Notes: generated by a model from the sequence alone, not told the origin. A DNA stretch of 53,182 bases from Alphaproteobacteria bacterium (GCA_030431335.1 JAUIJH010000017.1:1-53182); one strand, 5' to 3'; shown: positions 34,022 through 43,447, counted from the first letter of the stretch. A program made the numbers and translations.

Positions 34022-36157
34022 TCAGGGCACGATCCCCGAGCCGTTGTGATTGAAGGCGTAGATGCCGTTGGAGCGGGCGCCCGGCAGCTCGATGTCCCAC
34101 CCCGAGGAGTGGTTCCCCATGATCACGTGGTCCCCGTTGGTCGCCACCTTGATGAAGGTGCCCGACGCGCCCGCGCCCGGCCCGTTGGTGATGTTGCCGT
34201 AGGCGCAGAGCTGTCCGCCGATCTGGCGGATCACCGGGCTCGTGCGCGTCGTCGACGCCTTGAGCGCGCAACGCACCGACGACACGCTGAGCTTGCCCTC
34301 GGAAACGCGGAAACCCTCGGCATTCGGCGAGCCCGCGAACACCACGCGCCCGTTCTGCGCCATGCAGGTCGCGCTGGCATCGGTGACGTGCACCATCGGC
34401 ACGTTGGCCAGCGCGCCGACCTCGAAGTTGAAGTCCGATAGCGCAATGAAACCGCCGTTCACCGTCAGGAAGGTGTCGTTGGCGATGTTGGTCGTCGCAT
34501 AGAGGCTCGAGATGGTGATCTCGCCAGCGTTCATGATGATGCCGGCGTTCGAGCCGTCGAGCGCGAGGCCCTGGATCGTCCCGAACGGCACCTCCAGGAT
34601 ATTGTCTTCGTTCAGCGTCCCTTCGAAGATGATCTTGGTGCGGAACGGGGTGATGTTGGTCATCTTGAGGTCGTCGACTTGGCCGATCCGGAACGCCACG
34701 GTATTGCCGTCCGAATAGATATCCAGCAGCGCCGAGTTCCCCGCGAACTCATACGGCCACACGCGGCAATTGCGCATCTCCACGCTGTCGAGCGCGCCTC
34801 CGAAGCGAAAGCCAGTGCCCAGGCAGCCGCACTCGATGTCGTTGAAGAGGGCGCCGCCGGTGTTGCCGGTCGCCCGCACGCCGTCATAGGCGCTCTCGAA
34901 GCGCAGGTTGGTGAGCCGCACCCGCGTCTGGTCCACCATGAACACGGCCGGCGGATACTGCCGCAGCCCGGCGCGGGTCGAAACGCCATTCTGGTCGAAC
35001 TTGATCGCCAGGTCCTGGATCGTGACGAAGCTCTTCTCGATCTTGAACACGCCGGCCGCCGACATGTTGAAGTCGGTCTTGACGATGATCGAGGTCTTGC
35101 CGCGCCCGTCGCCGATCACGCGCTGGAACGGCTTCTCGATGCGCAGCGTGTTGGTCACATAGTAGTTGCCCGTCTCGATGAAGACGTTGCGTCCCGATTC
35201 AAGCGCCCGCCGCAGCGCGGTGGTGTCGTCGGTCGAGCCATTGCCCACCGCGCCGGCCTGGCGAGCCGTCACCGTGTTGCCGATCAAGCGCCAGAAAGCG
35301 CCGCCGGCGTCCTGAAAGCCAAGCCCGTCGTCGGGCAGCGACCCGACGCGGAAGTAGCGCGCCCCGCCGCCGTCGCTCTCGCTCCAATAGCCGCGAACCT
35401 CGATCTGGTTGGCCTCGGAGGGAACGTCGGACGCTTCGGCCGCCACCCGGCTCTCGTAGCTCAGGATCAGCGCATCCGCCCCGCTGACGGTGGGGATGAG
35501 CGTGAAGTCCACACGCCCGTCCGACCCGTCGACGACAAACGCGTCGTCCCAATTGTTGCCGTCGTTGGAGACCTTCAGCGTGAAATCGTCCGACCCGGCG
35601 AGGCCGAACTCGGCGCGGCCGGAGAAGTTGCGCTGAAACAGATGCGAGGCCGTGTCGGTGGCCGACAGCTTGTTGACGATGACCTGCGCATCGCCAGTGG
35701 GCACCGCCTTGGTCGGATCGTGCGTGAACACCGCATATTCCGACTGCACGAACAGGCGCTTGCTGGTGTCGGCGGTGGCGTTGACCCCCAGCTTGGCCGT
35801 GGTCTCGGCCGCGCCGACGGTGGTGAAGATCTCCCAGTTCGAGCCGTTGTAGTACAACAGCGCGCCCTCGGAGGTGTTAAAGGCGAGCCAGCCCTTCTTG
35901 GGCTCGAAAAAGACCCACGCGCCGTCCTGGTAGGCGGCCACCTCGCGGCCGTGGCCCGCCCAGGCGCCGGTCGGGTTCCCACCCGCGATGTGCCGGTCGC
36001 CTTCCTGCGGCGAGCTGGGCGGGGCGTTGCGGTTGCGGTCTTCCACGGTGAGCTGGACGACCGAGTCGATGCGGCGCAGCGCATCGTTCACCGTCACGTG
36101 CTTCTGGGCCTGACTGCCCTCCAGATAGGGCAGCTCTAGATTAAGGCTGTTCGACAT
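34022..36157 (-). CDS. Tail fibre: DUF2793 head and pectate-lyase-like beta-helix
   Basis: 711 aa. The N-terminal DUF2793 domain (SLNLELPYLEGSQAQKHVTV, then DRHIAGGNPTGAWAGHG and WVFFEPKKGWLAFN) attaches to GTA/phage tails and occurs in RcGTA head-spike/fibre proteins. A central linker leads to a pectate_lyase_3-type right-handed beta-helix (VGNGSTDDTTALRRALESGR, VFIETGNYYVTNTL) to the C-terminus. It probably binds cell-surface polysaccharide. It overlaps the end of g15 by 17 nt; GAGGTGA precedes ATG 36157. The 85-nt gap to the endolysin holds only a small hairpin at the stop. Confidence 0.85.
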   Translation of the reverse strand: MSNSLNLELPYLEGSQAQKHVTVNDALRRIDSVVQLTVEDRNRNAPPSSPQEGDRHIAGGNPTGAWAGHGREVAAYQDGAWVFFEPKKGWLAFNTSEGALLYYNGSNWEIFTTVGAAETTAKLGVNATADTSKRLFVQSEYAVFTHDPTKAVPTGDAQVIVNKLSATDTASHLFQRNFSGRAEFGLAGSDDFTLKVSNDGNNWDDAFVVDGSDGRVDFTLIPTVSGADALILSYESRVAAEASDVPSEANQIEVRGYWSESDGGGARYFRVGSLPDDGLGFQDAGGAFWRLIGNTVTARQAGAVGNGSTDDTTALRRALESGRNVFIETGNYYVTNTLRIEKPFQRVIGDGRGKTSIIVKTDFNMSAAGVFKIEKSFVTIQDLAIKFDQNGVSTRAGLRQYPPAVFMVDQTRVRLTNLRFESAYDGVRATGNTGGALFNDIECGCLGTGFRFGGALDSVEMRNCRVWPYEFAGNSALLDIYSDGNTVAFRIGQVDDLKMTNITPFRTKIIFEGTLNEDNILEVPFGTIQGLALDGSNAGIIMNAGEITISSLYATTNIANDTFLTVNGGFIALSDFNFEVGALANVPMVHVTDASATCMAQNGRVVFAGSPNAEGFRVSEGKLSVSSVRCALKASTTRTSPVIRQIGGQLCAYGNITNGPGAGASGTFIKVATNGDHVIMGNHSSGWDIELPGARSNGIYAFNHNGSGIVP

Positions 36158-39100
36158 CGACCGTCACCTCATATGGAATGCCCGGCCCGAAGTCCGGCGC
36201 GATTTGCGCGACGCGCATCGACACGGTGTCGATGGCTCCGCCGAAATCGGCCGTCTGGGCGGCCAGCGAATAAACAAAGAGCGGGCTCGTGACCTCGGAC
36301 GAGCGCACCGTCGACGCGCCGTCCAGGATCTCGATCCGATAGCGCTCGGCGGTCTCGCCGAGCGGCACGTCGCCGCTGTCCGGCCACGCGTCGCCGCCGA
36401 TCCGCGTCCGCCGGATCCACGTGATGTCGAGGCCGCTATCGCCGCGCAGCCGCGCCTTGCCGTGGACCGGCGCCAACGGCAGCTTGGCCCGTCCGGTGGG
36501 GGTGAAGTCGAACGTCGTCGTGTTGACGCCGCCCACCCCCTCGGACGCAGGCCCGACCCGGAACGTGCGCTCGTAGCCGATCTGCGCGTTGGTCACGCTC
36601 AGCTTCGGGATCGTCTGGTCGAAATAGGCAACCCGCGCGCCGGGCAGGATGCCTGCCGCCGTCGCGTGCTCCGTCCCCACCTGCCCACGCAGCAGCTGCG
36701 TCAGCCGGTAGGTCCGCTCGCCGATCAGCGTCGCGTTGCGGAACTGGATCATCTCCCAGCTTCCGTCCGCCGCCTCGACCGCCAGCAGGTTGCGCCCGTC
36801 CAGCACGCTGAGATCGGAGCGCGACTGCAAGGTCCCGCTCAGCATCACCACGTCGATCGCGGCGCCGTAATCCCACCGGCTGGTGGGCGCATCCGGCGGC
36901 GGCGGCGCGGCGACCAGCCCGACCGATGACGGCTTCCCCAGCACCCGGATCCGCTCGAAGCTGCCGTCACCCGCCTGGGCCCAGATCGCCATCTCCCCCG
37001 GCCAAGGCCGCGAGTAGGCGGCGATGAACGCATCCGTCGCTGCGAACGACTCGCCCAACAGCGGCAGATTGAGCGCGAACGCGAACGGCGGCGACAGCGG
37101 GATCGGCGCGATGGGCGGCGTCGGCGAGCCGGGCGTCGGCGTCGGCGTCAGCGCCTGCCGGTTCAACGTGCGCGCCACGACCTCGCGGTGGCCGAGATCC
37201 TCGATCTCCTCCACCACCAGCTCGCGGTCGCGCCCGTCCGCCCGGAACAGGATCACGTCGCCGGGCATCACGTCGATCTCGCTGAGCGGCAGCGCGAACG
37301 TCACCGCCGTGCGGCCGCCCCAGCGGGCATTGAGCGCAATTTCCGCCAGCTCCGTCGCGAGCCCGTCATTGAGGCTCGCCGATATGGCGATCTCCTCGAT
37401 CTGGCGCGTCGAGCCCTCAGGCGGCCGGTAGCGCGCACTCGCCACCTGGAACTCGCGTCCGCTGTCGAAGTAGCGCAGCCGCTGCTCCACCGGCAGCGCG
37501 GCGAGTTCGTCGCGCGTTTCGGCGATCAGCGGCGTCTCCGCGCCCAGTTCGGCAAGGTCGTCCTCGCTCACCAGTTCGCTCGGCGCCCGGTTGGGGCCGA
37601 CGAAGCGGATCCCCGTGCCCGTGTCGGCACCGATCACCGACGTCGCCGCCGTCAGCGGGTCCAGCACGTTGCGCAGGCTCTGCGGCTGGCTGACGAGGAA
37701 GCCGTCCAGCACCGCCGCCACCGGCGACACCTGCGGCTCCGGCAGTCCCCAATCGCGGAACAGCGCCCGCACCAGGTCCGCGAACGGCACCCCGCCGAGC
37801 CGGCCCGTCAGCCAGTGGCCGCGCTCCCAGTTGTCGCCGTCCGACCAGACATCGGTGCGGTGCGGGAAAGCCGGCCAGGGCCGCGCGTCCCACGTCCACA
37901 CATGCACCGTGCCCGGATCGATCATCCGCTGCCCGTAGACGCCCGACACGGGGTTGAACGTGTCGATCGCGCTCGACAGCGCCGGGTCGAACGCACCCAG
38001 CATCGCCTCCAGATAGGCGCGCTGCATCTCGTCGTCCCGCCGCCCGGACGAGAAGTAGGGCAGCTTCGATTCGGAGCTCTTCGGATCGAAGAACACGTTG
38101 GGCTGGTTGGCCCCGCGATCCACCGCCGGACAGCCCACCTCGGTGAACCAGACCGGCTTCGATTGCGGCACCCAGTCGGTCGGTTGCGCCGCCTCCGTCT
38201 CGCCCACACGGTCGAAGTGCGGGTTGGACCACCAGTTCTGCAGGTCCTTGTAGCGAAACACCCATTCCTTGCCGAGACCGTCGGTGATCGGCGTGCGGGT
38301 CTGGGTCAGGCGGTCCGCCTCGCTGGCATAGTACCAGTCGTAGCCTTCACCGCCCGAAACGTTGCCGGTGAGGTACGCCCGCTCGTGCGGCGACGAGGCG
38401 AGGGCGAGGTCGTCGTGCGTCCCGTCGCGCCAGTCCGACAGCGGCCAATAATTGTCGATGCCGATGAAATCGACATTCGGGTTGGCCCATACCGGATCGA
38501 GATGGAAATTAACGGTTCCATCGCCCGGCTGATGGCCGAAATACTCGGACCAGTCGGCCGCGTAGGAGATCTTGGTGCCCGCGCCCACGACGCTGCGCAC
38601 GTCGTCGACCAGCGCCGACAACCCCGCGACGAACGGGTAGCCGCTCGCCCCGCGCACCGTCGTCAGCCCGCGAAGCTCCGAACCGACGAGGAAGGCATCC
38701 ACGCCGCCGGCCTGCGCGCACAAATGCGCGTAGTGCAGCATCATGCGCCGCAGCGACCACTCCGCCGGGCCGCCGTAGACCACCACGTCGCCCGCCGCGG
38801 CGAAGTCCCCCGGCATGGCATCGCCCACGAGCGAGGCGATCGAGGAGTCGGCCGCCGCCGTCCCGTCCGGCGAGCCCGCCTGGCCCGGCGCCGGCGCGAC
38901 GGTGATCCGCCCACGCCAGGGAAACGGCACCTGCTCGCTCGCCCCATAGGGGTCGGCAAGCCCGTTGCCGGCGGGAATGTCCATCAGGATGAACGGGTAG
39001 AAGACGACCTTCAGCCCGCGCGCCTTGATCGACTGGATCGCCTGGAACACCGCGTTGTCGGACGGCGTGCCGCCATAGTTCGGCCGCCCCTCGCCGTCCG

Positions 39101-40028
39101 CGCTCACCAGCCGCGCCGAGGCCCGGTCGAGCCCGCCGACGCTCCAGGGCGTGTCGGTCGCCCGCACCAGGGCCTCCACCGAAGGCTGGATGGTGCACGA
39201 GCCCGCCCTCAGATCGTCGCCGAACCAGGCGACCACCAGCGCGATGCGCTCGAGGTTGGGGCAAAGGGCCTGCAATTCATCGAGCGAAGCGTCCAGGTCG
39301 GACGGCGCAACGCCGACGTGGCGGTTTTCCGTGCCCGCCTCGCCGGGCGCCAGGACCAGCTTCACCTCCTGCGGCGAGTAGCCGAACTCCGTCGCTCCGG
39401 GGATCAGCGTCACGGCCCGAACGTGCTTTTCCAGCTCGCCCACCGGCCGGATGATCTCGAACGTGATCTGCGGGATGCGGTTGCCGAACGGGCCCACCGG
39501 CAAATGCTCGAACACCACGTAGGCGGTGCCGCGAAAAGCCGGCGCGACGCCCTCGATCGCCTCGATCAGGTCGTCGGGCTCCTGGTCGGCCTCGCCCAGA
39601 TGGGTGCGCATCGTGATCTGCGTCAGGTCGAGCGGCTCGCCGTCGGCCCACACCCGCCCGATCCGCGCCACCGGCCCTTCGCAGATCGCCACCGCGAAGC
39701 TGGCCGTATAGTGGAACTCCTCGACCTGGGGGCCGCCCCCCTTGCCGCTGGACGAGGTGTTGACGTGCTCCTCGAAATCGGTGGCCCAGACCACCGTGCC
39801 GGCGAGCCGCATCCGCCCGTAGACCTTGGGCAGCGCATTGCCTTCCGAGGCCGTCTGCACGGTCATTTCGTCGAGGCGGCCCACCTGGCGCGTGGAGTTG
39901 TCGCCGAACAGGCGCTGGTCGACGATGTGGCCGGCCAGCGCGCCCGCGGCCCGGCCGACGATCGCGCCGACAGGCCCCAAAAAGCCGCCGACAGCCTGCC
40001 CGGCCGCCTGTAGAACAAGCGTTGCCAT
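36141..40028 (-). CDS. GTA g15: giant baseplate/tail-tip protein with TIM-barrel-like domain
   Basis: 1295 aa, close to RcGTA g15. The N-terminus (LQAAGQAVGGFLGPVGAIVG) is followed by GTA-specific regions and a glycoside-hydrolase-like TIM barrel (about 420-750; VDAFLVGSELRGLTTVRG, VDFIGIDNYWPLSDWRDG, VWFTEVGCPAVDRGANQP). A phage-tail_3 domain and a C-terminal domain with fibronectin-like strands come next. It forms the tail tip that faces the recipient envelope; enzymatic activity is not proven. The ATG at 40028 overlaps the g14 stop (TGATG). Confidence 0.93.
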   Translation of the reverse strand: MATLVLQAAGQAVGGFLGPVGAIVGRAAGALAGHIVDQRLFGDNSTRQVGRLDEMTVQTASEGNALPKVYGRMRLAGTVVWATDFEEHVNTSSSGKGGGPQVEEFHYTASFAVAICEGPVARIGRVWADGEPLDLTQITMRTHLGEADQEPDDLIEAIEGVAPAFRGTAYVVFEHLPVGPFGNRIPQITFEIIRPVGELEKHVRAVTLIPGATEFGYSPQEVKLVLAPGEAGTENRHVGVAPSDLDASLDELQALCPNLERIALVVAWFGDDLRAGSCTIQPSVEALVRATDTPWSVGGLDRASARLVSADGEGRPNYGGTPSDNAVFQAIQSIKARGLKVVFYPFILMDIPAGNGLADPYGASEQVPFPWRGRITVAPAPGQAGSPDGTAAADSSIASLVGDAMPGDFAAAGDVVVYGGPAEWSLRRMMLHYAHLCAQAGGVDAFLVGSELRGLTTVRGASGYPFVAGLSALVDDVRSVVGAGTKISYAADWSEYFGHQPGDGTVNFHLDPVWANPNVDFIGIDNYWPLSDWRDGTHDDLALASSPHERAYLTGNVSGGEGYDWYYASEADRLTQTRTPITDGLGKEWVFRYKDLQNWWSNPHFDRVGETEAAQPTDWVPQSKPVWFTEVGCPAVDRGANQPNVFFDPKSSESKLPYFSSGRRDDEMQRAYLEAMLGAFDPALSSAIDTFNPVSGVYGQRMIDPGTVHVWTWDARPWPAFPHRTDVWSDGDNWERGHWLTGRLGGVPFADLVRALFRDWGLPEPQVSPVAAVLDGFLVSQPQSLRNVLDPLTAATSVIGADTGTGIRFVGPNRAPSELVSEDDLAELGAETPLIAETRDELAALPVEQRLRYFDSGREFQVASARYRPPEGSTRQIEEIAISASLNDGLATELAEIALNARWGGRTAVTFALPLSEIDVMPGDVILFRADGRDRELVVEEIEDLGHREVVARTLNRQALTPTPTPGSPTPPIAPIPLSPPFAFALNLPLLGESFAATDAFIAAYSRPWPGEMAIWAQAGDGSFERIRVLGKPSSVGLVAAPPPPDAPTSRWDYGAAIDVVMLSGTLQSRSDLSVLDGRNLLAVEAADGSWEMIQFRNATLIGERTYRLTQLLRGQVGTEHATAAGILPGARVAYFDQTIPKLSVTNAQIGYERTFRVGPASEGVGGVNTTTFDFTPTGRAKLPLAPVHGKARLRGDSGLDITWIRRTRIGGDAWPDSGDVPLGETAERYRIEILDGASTVRSSEVTSPLFVYSLAAQTADFGGAIDTVSMRVAQIAPDFGPGIPYEVTVDVEQP

Positions 40029-40456
40029 CAGTCGGTCACTCCCGGAAAATCGAAGATCGCCGCGAGCCGGCGCCGCCACGGCGTCGAGAGCACCGTCTCG
40101 ACCACCCGGCCGGCCGAATCGTAGGCATGGATGAGCCGCCCGTTGCCTGCCGCGATCCCCAGATGCTTGGCCGGCACATTGGCGCGCCAGCGAAACACCA
40201 GGATCGACCCGGCCTTGATCTCGGACGTCGGCACGAAATGGCGCATGGCGGCGGCCAGCAGCGTTTCCTCGCCCTGCGCCTCGGCCCAGTCGGGGCTGTA
40301 GGCGGGAGCGCGCTCCGGCTCCGGCCCCACCACCTCACGCCACACCCCGCGCACCAGCCCGAGGCAGTCGCACCCCACGCCGCGCATCGAGGCCTGGTGG
40401 TGGTAGGGCGTGCCGATCCAACCGCGCGCGGCAGCCACCGCCTCGGCGCGCCTCAC
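40028..40456 (-). CDS. GTA g14: NlpC/P60 tail peptidase
   Basis: 142-aa NlpC/P60 cysteine peptidase of the phage tail tip, probably opening peptidoglycan for DNA entry. The catalytic Cys is in GVGCDCLGLVRGVW and the His in AKHLGIAAGNGRLIHAYD. The start is a GTG overlapping the g13 stop (GTGA at 40456-40453); the frame stays open upstream but that part is the g13 shadow. Confidence 0.92.
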   Translation of the reverse strand: MRRAEAVAAARGWIGTPYHHQASMRGVGCDCLGLVRGVWREVVGPEPERAPAYSPDWAEAQGEETLLAAAMRHFVPTSEIKAGSILVFRWRANVPAKHLGIAAGNGRLIHAYDSAGRVVETVLSTPWRRRLAAIFDFPGVTD

Positions 40457-41304
40457 GACGCGCCGCCGGCGTAGGAGAACGCCTTGTCGTTGCCCGGCAG
40501 GAACGGAAACCCCTGGTAGTTCAGCGAATTGCCGAACTTCTCGTGGCACGTCGCAAAGCGCTTGTCGCAGCCGGGCCGCAGCGTCAGCTCGTCGCCTGCG
40601 GCAAGGTCCAGCAGCGCCTCGCGCAGGGTGATCACCACCCCCGCCTCTTCCACCGTGTGGCGCACCACCAGGCGGCGCGCGCCCACCTCGGCGCCGTCGG
40701 CCACCACGCACACGCCGCCGGCGAACCATCCCGCCGGCCGGTTGCCGATGCCAGACACCACCAGGCGCGCGCCGTCGACACTGTCCACCGTGGCGGTGCG
40801 CTCCAGCGTCTCCAGCGCCACCTTGCAGCGCGCGTCGCCCAGGTCCGCGTCGCAGGCGATGGTCACGACGCGCCCGCGCACCGTTTCCAGCGCCTGCATC
40901 GGCCCGCGCACCTCGGCGCGGAAGGCCCCGTCGGCGCGGCTCACCTCGCCCAGCGTCCCCTCGCGCAGCACCGTGCGCTGCGAGACGTCGGCCCAGTTCA
41001 CCAGCCACAGCGTGACCGTGGCGCCGTCATAGCGCCCGCTCTGCAGGTCGGCGATCTCGAGCGCGGCGGACGAGAACGCCCCCGCGATCTCAAACCCGCC
41101 GACCGCAAAGCCAGCCTTCGTCACGTCGCCGGACGATTCGAGCCCCTCCATCGCGGAGAACTCCTGCCCGTCGAACGACAGCGCGCGGTCGTGGTCGGTG
41201 AAGCCCAGCACCAGCCCGTCGGTGCGCGTCAGCCGCCAGCAGCGGCACAGGGTCGTCGTGCCGCTCTTGAGGTGCGCCTCCAGCGCCGCCGGCAGCGACC
41301 TCAC
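40453..41304 (-). CDS. GTA g13: DUF2163 hub/baseplate protein
   Basis: 283 aa, DUF2163 plus the phage_BR0599 C-terminal domain (RPGCDKRFATCHEKFGNSLN and YQGFPFLPGNDKAF). The Cys-rich C-terminus binds an iron-sulfur cluster in the RcGTA structure; here Cys residues remain in CDKRFATCHEKF and in TIACDADLGDARCKV. It forms the tail hub between g12 and g15. The GTG start overlaps the g12 stop (GTGA). Confidence 0.92.
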   Translation of the reverse strand: MRSLPAALEAHLKSGTTTLCRCWRLTRTDGLVLGFTDHDRALSFDGQEFSAMEGLESSGDVTKAGFAVGGFEIAGAFSSAALEIADLQSGRYDGATVTLWLVNWADVSQRTVLREGTLGEVSRADGAFRAEVRGPMQALETVRGRVVTIACDADLGDARCKVALETLERTATVDSVDGARLVVSGIGNRPAGWFAGGVCVVADGAEVGARRLVVRHTVEEAGVVITLREALLDLAAGDELTLRPGCDKRFATCHEKFGNSLNYQGFPFLPGNDKAFSYAGGAS

Positions 41305-41936
41305 AACACGATCTCCACCATCGGCACCGACGGGATCGCCCCGGCCTCGAACTGCGAGAGGTTGACCTGCAGGCGGTCGGTGTCGAAGCGCACCGGCACG
41401 TCGAAGGTGTAGCCCGCGCTCACGGCCGCCCCCAGCTGCGGCACCGCGTGCGGGAAGAACGTGATCACCCCGTCCGCGAACACGAAGTCGGCGCCCTGGA
41501 TGCGCGTCACCCCGCCCACGTCGACGGCGAGCTGTCCGTCCCGCGGCAGCTTGATCGGCCGCTGGTACGGCGAAAACAGGTCGCCGTACGTCTTGATCAG
41601 CGCGAAATCAGTCTCGACGCCGTCGCCCACGCCCAGGAGCTGATCCGTGCCAGCAAAATCCTGGCTTGGCGGGCAGCTTTTGTAGTCCAGCGGGTCATGA
41701 AAGCGAAAGCCGTAGAGTTGACCACGGCGCTCTTCGAAGAATTCCACCACTTTATAAAGGTCATCGAGTGTCTTCACCCCTGTTCCGGCGTCGTAGCGAC
41801 GCCTGCTGACGGCCCAGCGCTGGTTGCGTTCCTCGCGCCCCGAGCCCAGCGCGACGATCTCGGTCCGCCGCTCCGGCCCGCCCGTCGCGCCGAGCGCCAC
41901 GGCCAGCGGAAACAGCACGTTGTGAAATCCGTTCAT
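41301..41936 (-). CDS. GTA g12: DUF2460 distal tail protein
   Basis: 211 aa, DUF2460 family. Recognised by NQRWAVSRRRYDAGTGVKTL, EFFEERRGQLYGFRFHDPLD and the C-terminal QVNLSQFEAGAIPSVPMVEI. It forms the ring that joins the tail tube to the baseplate hub. ATG 41936 is given; a GTG one codon upstream is possible. The g11 stop lies just before. Confidence 0.93.
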   Translation of the reverse strand: MNGFHNVLFPLAVALGATGGPERRTEIVALGSGREERNQRWAVSRRRYDAGTGVKTLDDLYKVVEFFEERRGQLYGFRFHDPLDYKSCPPSQDFAGTDQLLGVGDGVETDFALIKTYGDLFSPYQRPIKLPRDGQLAVDVGGVTRIQGADFVFADGVITFFPHAVPQLGAAVSAGYTFDVPVRFDTDRLQVNLSQFEAGAIPSVPMVEIVL

Positions 41937-41939
41937 CAC

Positions 41940-42494
41940 TCAAAGCCCCCGGCGGCCGCGCGTCACGGCGCGGGCGAGCATCGAGGTGACTTGCGTCTGC
42001 GAGCGGCGGAAGCTGTCCGCATCGGGCGTCACCACATGGAAATTGATGGTCGGTCCGCCCGCCTGGCCTTCCAGCGCCACGCCGAGCCGGCCGTCGGAGC
42101 CGCGCGCCAGCGGCAGCACGGCCTCGCGGCCCGCCTCGCCCATCAGCCCGACGCGTCCGCCGCCCATCTGAAAGCCGGTCGGCGAGCCGATCACGCCGCC
42201 CTTGGCGAACGGCATCACCTTGGTGCCGGTCAGCGAGTGGGTCAGCCCCGCCATCAAGGTGCTGGCGCCGTTGCCCACGAGGCTGCCGAGCGGCTTCAAG
42301 CCCGCCGTCAGCGCCGAGCGGGAGAGGGACAGCGCCGCGCCCTTGAGCACGCGGTCGAGCGTCTGCCCCTCCACCACCGCATCGCGCAAACCGCGCCGCA
42401 GCGCCCGCGAGAAGCTGCCCGCCGACAAGGTCAGCGTGTCGGCGATCTCCTCGGCCGCCGTCACGCTGTCGTACAGCCCGTCATCGTTTGCCAT
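41940..42494 (-). CDS. GTA g11: short tape measure protein
   Basis: 184 aa, similar in layout to RcGTA g11 (about 220 aa) and far shorter than phage tape measures, which fits a short tail. Helical N-terminus (VTAAEEIADTLTLSAGSFSR), Gly-rich middle with FAKGGVIGSPTGFQMGGGRV and LMGEAGREAVLPL, and a basic C-terminus (TSMLARAVTRGRRGL). These Gly-rich elements are typical of tape-measure C-termini. Confidence 0.88.
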   Translation of the reverse strand: MANDDGLYDSVTAAEEIADTLTLSAGSFSRALRRGLRDAVVEGQTLDRVLKGAALSLSRSALTAGLKPLGSLVGNGASTLMAGLTHSLTGTKVMPFAKGGVIGSPTGFQMGGGRVGLMGEAGREAVLPLARGSDGRLGVALEGQAGGPTINFHVVTPDADSFRRSQTQVTSMLARAVTRGRRGL

Positions 42495-42687
42495 CGGGAA
42501 AGGCCTCCATCAGGCGCATCAGCTCGGTGCGCCGCGTCGCAGCCGACGCATCGCCAAGCACCGCTTGAATTTCAGGAAGGGTGAGTGCCCAGAAGACCCC
42601 CGGCGCCATGCCGCGCTCGCCCAGAAACAGGCTCATCAGCGCGCGCCAGGGGAACGGCTGCGGCGTATCCGCAGCCGTCTTGATCAA
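42481..42687 (-). CDS. GTA g10.1: tail assembly chaperone (rcc01693-like)
   Basis: 68 codons if started at TTG 42687, which overlaps the g10 stop as TTGA. The sequence PQPFPWRALMSLFLGERGMA followed by VFWALTLPEIQAVL is typical of the small g10.1 protein. There is no ATG before residue 17 and no close ribosome site. The frame is open upstream through g10 in the -1 register, so a -1 shift at the C-rich AGC CCC CAC could make a G-GT type fusion. It ends 14 codon-free bases ahead of g11 with overlapping signals. Confidence 0.75.
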   Translation of the reverse strand: MIKTAADTPQPFPWRALMSLFLGERGMAPGVFWALTLPEIQAVLGDASAATRRTELMRLMEAFPDGKR

Positions 42688-43019
42688 GAAGGGTGGGGGC
42701 TGGTCTCCTCGGCCCCGAACGTCGCCGCCAGAAGCTCGGTCACCACGCGCGCGAAGCCCGGCGCGCCTCCGTCCGTCGTCATGCGCGCGACCTCGTGGTC
42801 CTCGACCGCGTTGCCGCCGCCGCGCAGTCCCGCGCCGATGATCATCACCGCGTCCTGCGCCGACAGCGTGTCGCGCGAGAAGCGCTCCACCAGCGCCGAC
42901 ATGTCGCCGACCTCGAAGGCGCGCTCCAGCTCCGCGAGCGCGCCCAGCGTAAGGCACAGCGTGTAGCGCCGCCCGTCGAAGACGGCGCTCGTCTCACCGC
43001 GATATCGGTTGGCCATCAT
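42684..43019 (-). CDS. GTA g10: tail assembly chaperone (gp10 family)
   Basis: 111 aa. N-terminal MANRYRGETSAVFDGRRYTL and LTLGALAELERAFEVGDMSA are the GTA-gp10 signature (GpG-like chaperone binding the tape measure). Two adjacent ATGs (43019, 43016) follow GAGG; the second has better spacing. Its C-terminus runs into the start of g10.1. Confidence 0.9.
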   Translation of the reverse strand: MMANRYRGETSAVFDGRRYTLCLTLGALAELERAFEVGDMSALVERFSRDTLSAQDAVMIIGAGLRGGGNAVEDHEVARMTTDGGAPGFARVVTELLAATFGAEETSPHPS

Positions 43020-43023
43020 CGCC

Positions 43024-43437
43024 TCACGCCGCCGTAAAGGTGAGCGCGCCGGCCGATTCCAGCCCCAGGTCGTAGACGACCTCGCCGTCGTAGTTGCCGC
43101 CGTACTCCAGCGCCGTCACCTGGAACGGCCCCTCGATGGTGCCGAAATCCGGCACGATGATCTGCCAGTTGCGCACGGTGCCGGAGAAGAAGATCGCCCG
43201 CACCGTCCCGTCCGAGGATGCGTCCTTGAAGATCCCCGAGCCGCCGACATTGGCCGATTTCACGCCGGCCCCGTCGAGCAGCTCGCGCCAGTGGCCGGTC
43301 GAGCCCTGGTCCGTCACGTCGACGGCGCCGGCCCCGAACGAGATGCGCTTGGAGCGCAGCCCGCCCACGGTCACGAACGAGCCGCCGCCTGTCTCATCCA
43401 CCTTCAGCAGAAGGTCTTTACCGCTTTGCGCAGCCAT
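43024..43437 (-). CDS. GTA g9: major tail tube protein
   Basis: 137 aa, TP901-1-type major tail protein. MAAQSGKDLLLKVDETGGGS, KRISFGAGAVDVTDQGSTGH and FQVTALEYGGNYDGEV are typical. It polymerises as hexameric rings into the tail tube. Complete, with no oddities. Confidence 0.93.
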   Translation of the reverse strand: MAAQSGKDLLLKVDETGGGSFVTVGGLRSKRISFGAGAVDVTDQGSTGHWRELLDGAGVKSANVGGSGIFKDASSDGTVRAIFFSGTVRNWQIIVPDFGTIEGPFQVTALEYGGNYDGEVVYDLGLESAGALTFTAA

Positions 43438-43447
43438 CTCAGTCTCC

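Noticed and set aside
37188..40013. 941-codon open frame opposite g15, and similar long frames (e.g. 6785-9472 and 2728-5517) opposite or across real genes
   Set aside because: High-GC codon bias leaves opposite frames open. The products are Arg/His/Gly/Ala-rich with no domains, and they cover genes with clear motifs.
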